Assembly: GCA_045639125.1 (NCBI GenBank)
Contig: JAZUCL010000022.1
Span: 1-64,000 of the forward strand
Length of the DNA: 64,000 nucleotides
Reading direction: 5' to 3'
Origin: JAZUCL01 sp045639125
GTDB taxonomy: Bacteria > Bacillota > Clostridia > Oscillospirales > QAMX01
A program made the position numbers and the translations under genes. Each line of letters begins with the position of its first letter. Position 1 is the first letter of the stretch. Below, piece after piece: positions 42,819-51,664 of the stretch. Under the pieces are notes generated by a model, which searched no databases, was not told where the DNA came from, and saw nothing but the letters and a program-made list of their open reading frames with translations.

Positions 42819-45290
42819 ATGCCTAAGTCCCAATTTGTAGATCCTAAATTCCTGCGTACTCCCGGCAAAATCGAATTTACTGACATTCCTGTAATGCAGT
42901 ACTCCAAGTCCATTAAGGACGAAAAGGCTAACCTCACCACACAGCAACTCAAGGATATTTTCTTTGATATGGCTATGATTCGTGAGTATGAAACGATGAT
43001 TAACCTCATCAAGACTACCGGCGAATATCGTGGTATCCCCTACAACCACCCAGGCCCTGCCCATCTTTCAATGGGTCAAGAGGCAAGTGCTGTTGGACAG
43101 GCTTATGCTCTTGATATTGACGACTACTCTTTCGGTTCTCACAGAAGCCACGGTGAAGTTTTGGCAAGAGGCCTTGCGGCTATCCACCAACTTTCCGATG
43201 ACGAACTTCTTGAGATTATGAAGAACTATGATAACGGTGTTATCTACAAAATCATTGAGGAGAACTTCAAACTCGATTCCGTCAAGGAATTTGCTCTCTA
43301 CTTCTTCCTCTATGGTGCAATGGCAGAAATGTTTGCACGTGAAACAGGCTTCCAAAAGGGTCTCGGCGGTTCAATGCATGCATTCTTCCCACCTTTCGGT
43401 ATCATGCCAAACAACGCTATCGTTGGTGGCTCTGCTACCATCGCAGTAGGTGCTTCCCTTTTTAAGCGTGTCAATCGCAAGAAGGGTATCGTTGTTGCAA
43501 ATATCGGTGACGGCTCTCTTGGCCGTGGTCCTGTATGGGAAGCCTTGAGTTTTGCAACTATGGATCAGTACAAGCAACTTTGGAACGATGAAATGCGTGG
43601 CGGTCTGCCCTTCCTGTTCAACGTATTCAACAACCAGTACGGCATGGGCGGTCAGACTCGTGGTGAGACAATGGGTTACGACTTTGCCGCTCGTATGGGT
43701 GCAGGCGTTACTCCAAACCAACTCCACGTTGAACGTGTTGACGGTTTCAATCCTCTTGCTGTTCTTGATGCTACTCGCCGCCAGAAAGAACTTATCTTAA
43801 AGCGTGAAGGTCCTGCTATGCTTGATATATGTACATACCGCTTTGCAGGTCACTCTCCATCTGACTCCTCTTCTTATCGTGATAAGTCTGAAATTGAGGC
43901 ATGGCAGGAAATTGATCCACTCATTACATATCGTGCAGACCTTGTGGCTGCAGGTATTGCAAAGAACAATGAGTTTGACGCAATGCTTGAAAAGATTTAT
44001 GATGATCTTACCAAGGTATTGAAACTTTCTATTGACGAAAAGGTATCTCCTCGTATGGATTTCATTGCAAATCCCAACGTAATCAGCGACCTTATGTTCT
44101 CCGACACTAAGGTTTCCAAGATGCTTGACGCAGAGCCCGACGTAAATATTCCTAAAGAGGAATGTCCTCGTGTTAAGCAAATTGCAAAGAAAGAGCGTTT
44201 CGGTCTTGACGCAAACGGCAAGCCATTGCCCAAGACAAAGATTTACAACTTCCGTGACGGTGTATTTGAGGCAATCATCGACAAGTACTACGAAGATCCC
44301 ACACTCGTATCCTACGGTGAGGATGTTCGTGACTGGGGCGGTGCATTCGCTGTATATCGTGGCTTGACAGAGGCTCTGCCCTACCACAGATTGTTCAACT
44401 CACCCATCTCTGAGGCTGCAATCGTTGGTACTGCTGTTGGTTACGGTCTTTGTGGCGGTCGTGTTATCGCAGAGATTATGTACTGTGACTTCCTCGGTTG
44501 TGCTGGCGATGAGTTGTTCAACCAACTTGCAAAGTGGCAGGCAATGAGTGCAGGTACATTGAAGATGCCCGTTGTTGTACGTGTATCTGTTGGTTCTAAG
44601 TATGGTGCTCAGCACTCTCAGGACTGGACTTCCCTTTGTGCTCATATCCCCGGTCTTAAAGTTTGCTTCCCTGTTACTCCTTACGATGCTAAGGGTCTTA
44701 TGGCTTCTGCTCTTGAGGGTACTGACCCTGTTATCTTCTTCGAGAGTCAGCGTCTGTACGACATCGGCGAGCAGTTCCACGAGGGTGGCGTTCCTGCCGA
44801 GCATTACGAAATCCCATTTGGCGAGCCTGACGTTAAGCGTGAAGGTAAGGACATTACAATTCTTACAATTGGTTCCACATTGTATCGTGCTATCAAGGCT
44901 GCTGATATGCTCCGTGACAAGTACGGCTTGACAGCAGAGATTATTGATGCAAGAAGTATTACTCCTTTCAACTACGACAAGGTTATTGAGTCTGTTAAGA
45001 AGACCGGACGTATTATTCTTACATCTGATGCTTGCGAGCGTGGTTCATATCTTAAGGATATGGCACAGCAGATTAGCGAACTTTGCTTTGACTATCTTGA
45101 TGCACCGCCCGTTGTTGTTGGTGCTCGTAACTGGATCACTCCTGCTCATGAGATTGAGGACAACTTCTTCCCGCAGCCTGAGTGGATTCTTGACGCTATC
45201 AATGCAAAGATTCTTCCTCTCCCCGGATATGTTAATTCCTCAAATCAGACTCCTGCAGAACAACTTCGCAGAAGCCGTGAGGGTGTATAA
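42819..45290 (+). CDS. Fused E1 alpha-beta thiamine-diphosphate dehydrogenase
   Basis: 823 residues with both E1 chains in one polypeptide. Alpha half (about 1-400): HPGPAHLSMGQEA, GLGGSMHAF, and the thiamine-diphosphate motif GDGSLGRG ending at FNNQYG. A linker follows (about 405-470). Beta half (about 475-823): VSYGEDVRDWGGAFAV, SPISEAAIVGTAVGYG (conserved Glu), GAQHSQDW and ARSITPFNYD. The reaction is decarboxylation of a 2-oxoacid or cleavage of an acetoin-like ketol onto the E2 lipoyl arm; the sequence does not decide which. Strong codon bias. The alpha-half motif set is compatible with both PDH and acetoin dehydrogenase. Confidence 0.9.
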   Translation: MPKSQFVDPKFLRTPGKIEFTDIPVMQYSKSIKDEKANLTTQQLKDIFFDMAMIREYETMINLIKTTGEYRGIPYNHPGPAHLSMGQEASAVGQAYALDIDDYSFGSHRSHGEVLARGLAAIHQLSDDELLEIMKNYDNGVIYKIIEENFKLDSVKEFALYFFLYGAMAEMFARETGFQKGLGGSMHAFFPPFGIMPNNAIVGGSATIAVGASLFKRVNRKKGIVVANIGDGSLGRGPVWEALSFATMDQYKQLWNDEMRGGLPFLFNVFNNQYGMGGQTRGETMGYDFAARMGAGVTPNQLHVERVDGFNPLAVLDATRRQKELILKREGPAMLDICTYRFAGHSPSDSSSYRDKSEIEAWQEIDPLITYRADLVAAGIAKNNEFDAMLEKIYDDLTKVLKLSIDEKVSPRMDFIANPNVISDLMFSDTKVSKMLDAEPDVNIPKEECPRVKQIAKKERFGLDANGKPLPKTKIYNFRDGVFEAIIDKYYEDPTLVSYGEDVRDWGGAFAVYRGLTEALPYHRLFNSPISEAAIVGTAVGYGLCGGRVIAEIMYCDFLGCAGDELFNQLAKWQAMSAGTLKMPVVVRVSVGSKYGAQHSQDWTSLCAHIPGLKVCFPVTPYDAKGLMASALEGTDPVIFFESQRLYDIGEQFHEGGVPAEHYEIPFGEPDVKREGKDITILTIGSTLYRAIKAADMLRDKYGLTAEIIDARSITPFNYDKVIESVKKTGRIILTSDACERGSYLKDMAQQISELCFDYLDAPPVVVGARNWITPAHEIEDNFFPQPEWILDAINAKILPLPGYVNSSNQTPAEQLRRSREGV

Positions 45291-45296
45291 GTTTAC

Positions 45297-45333
45297 AAAA
45301 ACCTCTGCTCGAATTTATCGAGCAGAGGTTTTT
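45297..45333 (+). terminator. Terminator of the E2-E3-E1 genes
   Basis: A 14-bp perfect stem (AAACCTCTGCTCGA / TCGAGCAGAGGTTT), 5-nt loop, TTTTT tail, just after the E1 stop. Confidence 0.92.
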
Positions 45334-45416
45334 CATCGTAAATTAAAACTCCGTTCACAAATATCCTTAGTTTTTCGTATATAATAAAGCCACTACACAT
45401 TATTAGGAGATTTACT

Positions 45417-45923
45417 GTGAACGATTATACCATAGTTATGGATTTTTTGACACGATACGGTATGTTTTTTCTGTTTGTTATCGTATTCTTAGAATATCTT
45501 AATTTGCCGGGACTTCCGTCAGGTATCATTATGCCTGCTATCGGTCTTATGATATCCCAAACAGGCGAAAGTTTTCTACTTGCTCTTTTCATTTCTGTTG
45601 TGGCTGGACTGTTAGGCAGTTGGGTACTGTACGCTATTGGATATTATGTCGGCGGTCCTGCCATTGACTATATCTACCGCAAATTCCCATCGTCACAAAA
45701 ATCTATTGACAGCGTTAAAAAGTATACTGACAAGTACGGCAACAAAGGTGTATTTATAACACGTCTCATTCCTGTTGCTCGAACTATTGTATCGTTAGTT
45801 GCCGGCATAACTCGTATGAATTTATCCTCTTTTTCCATATATTCAACAGGCGGCATTATTATATGGAATCTTGGATATATCCTCGCAGGATATTGGTTTG
45901 GAGCAGTGATTTTCGGGTTATAA
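45417..45923 (+). CDS. DedA family membrane protein
   Basis: 168 residues, probably a lipid-carrier flippase-type membrane protein of the DedA/VTT superfamily. Seen: about four membrane helices, FLEYLNLPGLPSGIIMPAIG, GSWVLYAIGYYVGGPAID, and the conserved FITRLIPVARTIVSLVAGITRM. GTG start with AGGAG 8 nt upstream. Recent work ties the superfamily to undecaprenyl-phosphate or phospholipid transport; which one applies is not known. Confidence 0.88.
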   Translation: MNDYTIVMDFLTRYGMFFLFVIVFLEYLNLPGLPSGIIMPAIGLMISQTGESFLLALFISVVAGLLGSWVLYAIGYYVGGPAIDYIYRKFPSSQKSIDSVKKYTDKYGNKGVFITRLIPVARTIVSLVAGITRMNLSSFSIYSTGGIIIWNLGYILAGYWFGAVIFGL

Positions 45924-45930
45924 GGAAAAT

Positions 45931-45987
45931 CCCCCAGTCTTTATGCTTCGCAAAAAGACAGCCCCCTTTAGGCAAGGGGGCTTTTTT
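45931..45987. repeat. Double hairpin, terminator and possible dispersed repeat
   Basis: Two adjacent stems: GTCTTT/AAAGAC around a CTTCGC-containing loop (45937-45959), then AGCCCCCTT/AAGGGGGCT with loop TAGGC (45960-45982) and a TTTTTT tail. The second is a good terminator for the dedA gene and faces the convergent DUF1540 gene. The CCCCC and GGGGG blocks and overall look resemble dispersed repeat elements of gut Clostridia; copy number cannot be judged here. Confidence 0.6.
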
Positions 45988-45988
45988 G

Positions 45989-46306
45989 TTACTTCTTCTT
46001 AAACGTATCGCAACAGGTGTCATGCTTTTTCTCTGCACCATCGCCTCTAATAGATACACTTGATGCGGTACACGCCAAGTTACTATTATATACGCAGTCC
46101 TTAGCCTCACACTTAATAGACAGTTCAGGGTTTGGACAGCAACCCATAGTCTGATTTGTTACGCCAAATACTTCCTGCTGAAAAGCCTCACAGCATGTCT
46201 GGGAGGCAGAAGTTGCGTCACAGCCACCTACATTGATACCGCTTCTGCAACAGCGTCCATTACGGTTACTTGCACAGTTTGATACTGAACAGTTGAGTTT
46301 ATTCAC
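45989..46306 (-). CDS. DUF1540 cysteine-rich protein
   Basis: 105 residues with about 15 cysteines in two DUF1540 units: one from LNCSVSNCASNRNGRCCRSG, the second from IKCEAKDCVYNSNLACTASS. Probably metal-binding; no established function, common in Clostridia. I chose GTG 46306 because GAGAGG lies 9 nt upstream and the family begins (M)NKLxCSVxxC; the open frame extends to 46357 without a site. Confidence 0.85.
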   Translation of the reverse strand: MNKLNCSVSNCASNRNGRCCRSGINVGGCDATSASQTCCEAFQQEVFGVTNQTMGCCPNPELSIKCEAKDCVYNSNLACTASSVSIRGDGAEKKHDTCCDTFKKK

Positions 46307-46374
46307 AAATAACATCCTCTCGAAATAGATTTTTGGTTTCCCGTTATATCTTTTCACGATGTGATGTTATTTAT

Positions 46375-47226
46375 TCATTTTTGAGTCAATGTCAGCACCG
46401 CTATTTCAGGCGGTTGTAAAAATCTAAGTGGAAGTTTTGACATACCGATACCACTTGTTACGAATATGACTGCCTCACTTCCGTCACCTATTATCTCACG
46501 ATACTCGCCTTTTACAAACGTCCTGCCAAGTCGTGGTAATAATATAGGGCCGTAAAATGGCACATTTACCTGACCGCCATGCGTATGCCCCGACAGCATT
46601 AGGTCTATATTTCTCTGTGCCTCTTTCAGTATGTCAGGTTCATGGGACAAGACTATGTTAAAGTTGTCATTATCCACATTATTTGTATACAGCACTGTGC
46701 CTCCACCAAGTAGTGTTTCGTCAATGCCTATTACATTTATTTGCAAATCATCACGCACTAAAATTTCGTCTTTTAGGAGTACAAAACCTGACTCTTTCAT
46801 GATTTTCTGATATTTTTTATACGTTTTAACTTGATAGTCGTGGTTTCCGTATACTGCATACTTTCCGTACGGTGCTGTCAATGACGATAAAAGTTTGATA
46901 ACTTCGCTTTCATCACCGCTGTATCCTGCCATATTGTTGAAAAGGTCGCCTGCAAAGAAGATTATGTCAGGCTTTTCATCAGACAACTTCTTAACTACAT
47001 TGGCAAGAACCGTATCGGCAGGGAAACTGTTTGACACGTGGGTGTCGGAAAAAAATCCCACACGCAAACCTTCAAGATTTGACGGCAAATCGTCAAAGGA
47101 AATAGTCTGACGATTAACAGTGAGCATATTAGGCTCCACGTATCGTGCATATACATAGCCTCCGCATAAAAGGAGGGCAAGAGTGAAAACTAAAATAAAC
47201 ATATACTTAAAAAAACGTAATATCAT
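46375..47226 (-). CDS. Metallophosphoesterase, YkuE/YaeI type
   Basis: 283 residues: an N-terminal membrane helix (about 5-27), then a calcineurin-like domain with the five metal motifs: FFSDTHV, FFAGDLFNN, YGNHDYQ, VLSHEPD, LSGHTHGGQ. Acts outside the membrane; YaeI and YkuE hydrolyse phosphodiesters or lipid-linked phosphates. The start overlaps the stop of the upstream U32 gene by 4 nt, suggesting coupling. Confidence 0.9.
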   Translation of the reverse strand: MILRFFKYMFILVFTLALLLCGGYVYARYVEPNMLTVNRQTISFDDLPSNLEGLRVGFFSDTHVSNSFPADTVLANVVKKLSDEKPDIIFFAGDLFNNMAGYSGDESEVIKLLSSLTAPYGKYAVYGNHDYQVKTYKKYQKIMKESGFVLLKDEILVRDDLQINVIGIDETLLGGGTVLYTNNVDNDNFNIVLSHEPDILKEAQRNIDLMLSGHTHGGQVNVPFYGPILLPRLGRTFVKGEYREIIGDGSEAVIFVTSGIGMSKLPLRFLQPPEIAVLTLTQK

Positions 47227-48470
47227 TTAATCTCAATAGAACTGTCACGGCGTAAAATTGCGTCTGCAGTTGCCTTACACGGAAGTTTTACTTTCACTTT
47301 CATTTGTGGATGTGGTGCTACACGAATTGTTTCACCTGTTAAAAATCTCTCGTCTACACTCACAAGTTCACCTATTGTAAATGGGTACACAGTTCCGTCA
47401 AGTAAAAGGAGTTCTGCTCTGTCGCCTGTCTGAAATCTGTTTTTTTGCACTACTATTGCCGTACCGTCGTCTTCGCAAGATTTTACGATTCCGCATACAT
47501 CCCAATCACGAATATATGTGGAGTCACCTGTATGCTGCGGCATTGGGTCACGGCCAAAGTAAAAACCTGTAAAATACTCTCTATGGCTGACACGGCATAC
47601 TTCATCGTATAAATGGCTTGGCAATTCCCAATTTTTTGGAGCCGCCATATAACTGTCGACTGCACAACGATATGCACTCGTCACAACCGCCGCATAGTAG
47701 AATGTCTTTGCACGTCCTTCAATTTTGAAACTGTCAATTCCGCAGTTTATGAGGTCGGGTATATACTCAATCATACACATATCTTTAGAGTTAAAGATAA
47801 AACTTCCGTGTTCGTCCTCCTCGACGGGAATATACTCACCAGGACGGCGTTCCTCTACGACACTATACTTCCAACGGCATGGCTGAGCACAAGCCCCTCT
47901 GTTAGCATCTCTGCCTGCAAGGTAGTTGGACAGTAAACATCTGCCTGAATAGGACATACACATTGAGCCGTGTACAAATGCCTCAATTGACAGACTCTTA
48001 GGAGTCTTTGCTCGAATTTCCGCTATCTCGTTAAATGAAAGTTCTCGTGCCAAAACGACTCTATCAGCACCTAAGTCATGCCACATAGTAGCGGCGGCAT
48101 GATTTACGATACTCGTCTGGGTACTTATATGAATAGGTAGTTTTGGTGCGTACTTCTTTGCAAGAGAAAGGACTCCCATATCTGCTAAAATTACCGCATC
48201 TGCTCCTATATCCGACAGGTATGCAAGGTAGTCGGGTAATGCAGACAGTTCATCATTTCTCGGCATCGTGTTACAAGTGACATACGCCTTTGCACCTACA
48301 GAATGTGCCTTCTTTACTGCCACCGCCAAATCGTCATGGTCGAAATTGCCTGCGGCGGCTCTCATTCCGTACAATGTGCCTGACATATACACGGCATCCG
48401 CTCCGTACAGTAGTGCAAAGTGGAGTTTTTCCATATCTCCTGCAGGAGCAAGAATTTCAGGTCGAATCAT
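47223..48470 (-). CDS. Peptidase U32 family protein, TrhP-like (tRNA hydroxylation)
   Basis: 415 residues from ATG 48470, which has AAAGGA 7 nt upstream; the frame continues to 48527 without a site. Begins EILAPAGDMEKLHFALLYGADAVY and has the cysteine signature EAFVHGSMCMSYSGRC near residue 165 with CAQPCRWKY, and a C-terminal beta domain. The length and the position beside mltG match Bacillus YrrO (TrhP2), which with YrrN hydroxylates U34 of tRNA to ho5U. The partner YrrN-like protein is not adjacent. Confidence 0.87.
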   Translation of the reverse strand: MIRPEILAPAGDMEKLHFALLYGADAVYMSGTLYGMRAAAGNFDHDDLAVAVKKAHSVGAKAYVTCNTMPRNDELSALPDYLAYLSDIGADAVILADMGVLSLAKKYAPKLPIHISTQTSIVNHAAATMWHDLGADRVVLARELSFNEIAEIRAKTPKSLSIEAFVHGSMCMSYSGRCLLSNYLAGRDANRGACAQPCRWKYSVVEERRPGEYIPVEEDEHGSFIFNSKDMCMIEYIPDLINCGIDSFKIEGRAKTFYYAAVVTSAYRCAVDSYMAAPKNWELPSHLYDEVCRVSHREYFTGFYFGRDPMPQHTGDSTYIRDWDVCGIVKSCEDDGTAIVVQKNRFQTGDRAELLLLDGTVYPFTIGELVSVDERFLTGETIRVAPHPQMKVKVKLPCKATADAILRRDSSIEIK

Positions 48471-48489
48471 TTTTCGTTCCTTTCTTCCT

Positions 48490-49587
48490 TTACTTGAGAC
48501 TGTTGATTGCGGCGTTATGCTCGTCAAGAGTCTTTGAGAAGATATGACTGCCGTCTTTGCCTGCTACATAGTAGTGGTAATTGGTATCTTCAGGATACAA
48601 TGCCGCCTTAAGAGATGCCAAACCCGGATTTGAAATTGCCGTTGGTGGTAAGCCCTTATACAGATATGTGTTGTATGGGCTGTCTATCTTCAAATCATCG
48701 GGAGTGGGAACTCTGCCTGTAAGATACTGTATAGTTGCGTCAATTTGTAAAAACGGATATGCCTTTTGATTATCAAGGCGGTTGTGGATAACAGAAGATA
48801 CGAGAGGACGGTCAACATCGGTTTTTGCCTCACGTTCAATAAGTGATGCAATAATTACAAGTTCCTCAATACTCATTTCAGCCGCCTCAACATCACTACG
48901 CATCTCGGCGGTAAGTTTCTTGTCGAAGTTTGTGAGGAGTTTTTCTATTACATTCTCTGCCTTATCGTTTACGTAAAACTCGTATGTGTCAGGGAATAGA
49001 TATCCCTCAAGACGTGTTTCACTGCCTGTTTCAGTCTTAATATATGAATAGTCAAAAGAGCCGTTTTTTATTACTTCCCAAAGGTCTTCCTCTGCACAAA
49101 CATTCTTTTCCACGAGCAAGTCTACAATTTGTGCTGTCGTATATCCCTCCGGTATTGTTACACGAACAGTCTCTTTATATGTGGATTTGCGTCGAAGTGT
49201 ACGAGCAATAGCACTATAATCAAGGCTTGCTGACAATTCATAAGTACCGCTTTTGAACTTGTCTGCCGTCTTTGACACACGAGCATAGAGTGAAAAGAGT
49301 GATTTGTAGTTGATAACTCCCGCCTCTTCCAACTTCTTTGCGATACTGCTTACATTGTCATCGGCAGTAATTTCAACTACTGCACTCCGCTCCGGCTTTA
49401 CGAATGCAAATACGTCATTTGCACATAAGATTAAAACGGCTGATAAAATCATGCTCACGCCTAAAACCGTAGCAATGTACATTAAAGATACAAGGCACGA
49501 ACGACTTGTACCATTATTACGTCTTCTTCTACGTCTTTTACGTCGTGTAGTATCTCTTGTTGTATGATTTCTATTCTCTTCAGACAC
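48490..49587 (-). CDS. mltG: Endolytic transglycosylase MltG
   Basis: 365 residues, membrane lytic transglycosylase that ends new glycan strands. Seen: a very basic cytoplasmic N-terminus (several Arg runs, about 10-24), one membrane helix (about 33-55), a LysM-like region, and the YceG domain with LEGYLFPDTYEF and the catalytic Glu in ASLIEREA near residue 250, followed by LQIDATIQYLTG and YNTYLYKGLPPTAISNPG. GTG start with AGGTGA 6 nt upstream. Confidence 0.94.
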   Translation of the reverse strand: MSEENRNHTTRDTTRRKRRRRRRNNGTSRSCLVSLMYIATVLGVSMILSAVLILCANDVFAFVKPERSAVVEITADDNVSSIAKKLEEAGVINYKSLFSLYARVSKTADKFKSGTYELSASLDYSAIARTLRRKSTYKETVRVTIPEGYTTAQIVDLLVEKNVCAEEDLWEVIKNGSFDYSYIKTETGSETRLEGYLFPDTYEFYVNDKAENVIEKLLTNFDKKLTAEMRSDVEAAEMSIEELVIIASLIEREAKTDVDRPLVSSVIHNRLDNQKAYPFLQIDATIQYLTGRVPTPDDLKIDSPYNTYLYKGLPPTAISNPGLASLKAALYPEDTNYHYYVAGKDGSHIFSKTLDEHNAAINSLK

Positions 49588-49604
49588 TTTTGTTCACCTC
49601 AAAT

Positions 49605-50507
49605 TCAGGAAAATATTAAAATTAAAGTCATTCTTACAACAAACAGTAACGCAAACAGGCCAAAGCCTGTATTCTTTACTGCACCAGTCAAACTCACATA
49701 AATTGAGTTTTTGCCACGGTCGAAAAACGGCACGTCACCATCTTTGCTATGTACCTCAAGTTGACGAAATGTTAAGTATGCAAACAGGAACATAAGAACA
49801 ATATTCGCCGCAAAGAAGTAGTTCCAATAAAGATGGAAAGTGTAGTTAGCCGCAAGAATTGTAACTAAAATTGAATAGGCATTGTTAATCAAATGGGCAA
49901 TAACGCTTGACCATATAGAGTCTGTAATGTACACTAACATACCGTATACAATAGCAGCGGCAAATGCTGACAAGAGAGTATCTGTTGTTGTATGTAACAT
50001 GGCAAATGCCGCAGATGATACGAGTATCGCTGTCAGCGTTGATCTCTTTTCAAAGAGGGAGAATATTGCACCACGCATAAGAAATTCTTCAAGTAATGCC
50101 GGGATAATTGCCAACGCTATCATAGACGCACATACTTCCCAAATAGTTGCATTACTTGCCGACGGATAGTAGATACTGAGGCCCTGCACAGTATCATTGG
50201 AAAATGATATGGCATAGTTGATTACAAAAGACAAAAACGCTGCCGCCAAAGATGCGTAAAGTACAAGAAGTTTATGTTTGCCAATTTTCTTTGCACGAAG
50301 ATTGCAAAGTCCTTGTATTGGCCTGTACTTAACAAGAAACATCAGAGGCATACCAAAGATAAACAAATCAACAGAACCAAGAACGATGTATGTTCCAATT
50401 CCTGCAGATGCACTAAGGGCAGGTCCTGCCATGAAATAGAAAATTGAAAGAAACAGCAAGACAGTAAACAGAGTCCAGCCTGCCAATGCAGATGGTTTTA
50501 GTTGCAT
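49605..50507 (-). CDS. CPBP family intramembrane glutamic endopeptidase
   Basis: 300 residues with about eight membrane helices. CPBP/Abi motifs are present: ALLEEFLMRGAIF (Glu-Glu...Arg) near residue 140, FAMLHTTTD with the conserved His, and a third region SSVIAHLINN. Family members are CAAX-type membrane proteases, some involved in bacteriocin self-protection; no bacteriocin gene is seen nearby. Confidence 0.88.
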   Translation of the reverse strand: MQLKPSALAGWTLFTVLLFLSIFYFMAGPALSASAGIGTYIVLGSVDLFIFGMPLMFLVKYRPIQGLCNLRAKKIGKHKLLVLYASLAAAFLSFVINYAISFSNDTVQGLSIYYPSASNATIWEVCASMIALAIIPALLEEFLMRGAIFSLFEKRSTLTAILVSSAAFAMLHTTTDTLLSAFAAAIVYGMLVYITDSIWSSVIAHLINNAYSILVTILAANYTFHLYWNYFFAANIVLMFLFAYLTFRQLEVHSKDGDVPFFDRGKNSIYVSLTGAVKNTGFGLFALLFVVRMTLILIFS

Positions 50508-50513
50508 AATTTA

Positions 50514-51101
50514 TCAACCTTTCCTGTTTGAACACGTAAGTCCGTGTTCGGTTATAATTTGTCCGACTCTGCGGTCGTGTTCGTCCCTTGGAATATGGGG
50601 TAAAAGAAAGTCACTATATATTAGTCCTACCGTCACACAACTTTGTGACAGCAACGGAATAAATCGGTCATAGTATCCGCCTCCTCTTCCAATTCGATAT
50701 CCCTCTGTGTCAAACGCTGTTGCCGGCACAACACACAAATCTATCTCATTTGGAGCAACGCTTAAAGCGTTTGGGGACGGCTCCCACAGTCCGTATTTAC
50801 CTACAATCAGTTCGTCAAGATTTTTAATCTCTACCGAACTCATTTCGCCTTTATCTCCACAACGTGGCACTAACAGTCGAACTCCCTTTTCCAAAAGGTA
50901 GTTCAAAATATCACGTGTAGGTACTTCCCACCCGGAACCTACATAGCAAAACACACACGGAGGTTTGTGTCTTAATGTAGCCAAAATTTCCTCAAAAAAT
51001 CCAATAAACTCACGTGTTATACAAAAAGCAACATCTTTACCCTTTGTATACTCACGCCTTTTTTCTAAAAGGTCTAATCGTATTTTACATTTATCTGTCA
51101 T
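50514..51101 (-). CDS. 5-formyltetrahydrofolate cyclo-ligase
   Basis: 195 residues. Converts 5-formyl-THF to methenyl-THF using ATP. Seen: a basic N-terminus (IRLDLLEKRREYTKG), the substrate region LLVPRCGDKGEM, PNEIDLCVVPATAFDTEGYRIGRGGGYYDRFI split over two motifs, and LIYSDFLL. The start is inside the stop of the upstream DJ-1 gene (ATGA) without a clear ribosome-binding site. Confidence 0.92.
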   Translation of the reverse strand: MTDKCKIRLDLLEKRREYTKGKDVAFCITREFIGFFEEILATLRHKPPCVFCYVGSGWEVPTRDILNYLLEKGVRLLVPRCGDKGEMSSVEIKNLDELIVGKYGLWEPSPNALSVAPNEIDLCVVPATAFDTEGYRIGRGGGYYDRFIPLLSQSCVTVGLIYSDFLLPHIPRDEHDRRVGQIITEHGLTCSNRKG

Positions 51102-51637
51102 ACGTTATAAAATACACTATTAGAAACTGCCTTGTCATCTGCACCAATTGCTCTAAGGAGTGCAAATGCAAAGTCATATACAGTACCTGCCGCCTTGGAT
51201 GTAACTATTTTTCCGTCTGTCACAACAGGGGTGTCTGTATACACAGCACCTGTCAACTCTCCTTCAAAGCCAGGGTAGCATACTGCACGTTTGCCTGAAA
51301 GGAGTCCCCATGCACCTAAAAGTGACGGTGCGGCACAAATCGCTCCGAGTACAGCACCATTCTTCTCGCCTCTTTCAAATATTGCACGAAGTTTTACACT
51401 TTTCCCTAAGTTTGTAACGCCTGGCAAACCGCCCGGCAACACAAGCATTGTCGCATCGGAACAGTCAGTTTCAGAAAGGAGACAGTCGCAAGTTACTGTA
51501 ATGTTGTGTGCACCGGTCACGGACAAAGAACCATCTACAGCACACATCTTAACACTCAATCCGCCTCTACGCAACATATCTACAGTTACAAGTGCTTCGC
51601 TTTCTTCAAATCCTTGTGCAAAAAATACGTATACCAT
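51098..51637 (-). CDS. DJ-1/PfpI family protein (YajL/ThiJ-like)
   Basis: 179 residues with the DJ-1 fold: FFAQGFEESEALVTVDMLRRGG, a conserved Glu near residue 14, and the nucleophile-elbow cysteine in VLGAICAAPSLLG near residue 100. Members act as glyoxalases, deglycases or chaperone-like proteins; which applies here is open. GGAGG lies 7 nt before the ATG. Confidence 0.9.
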   Translation of the reverse strand: MVYVFFAQGFEESEALVTVDMLRRGGLSVKMCAVDGSLSVTGAHNITVTCDCLLSETDCSDATMLVLPGGLPGVTNLGKSVKLRAIFERGEKNGAVLGAICAAPSLLGAWGLLSGKRAVCYPGFEGELTGAVYTDTPVVTDGKIVTSKAAGTVYDFAFALLRAIGADDKAVSNSVFYNV

Positions 51638-51664
51638 TAAATTACCTCCGTTTCAAGTTTTTAT

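Noticed and set aside
43797..44387. 196-codon minus-strand frame
   Set aside because: Antisense to the fused E1 gene, which is conserved throughout.
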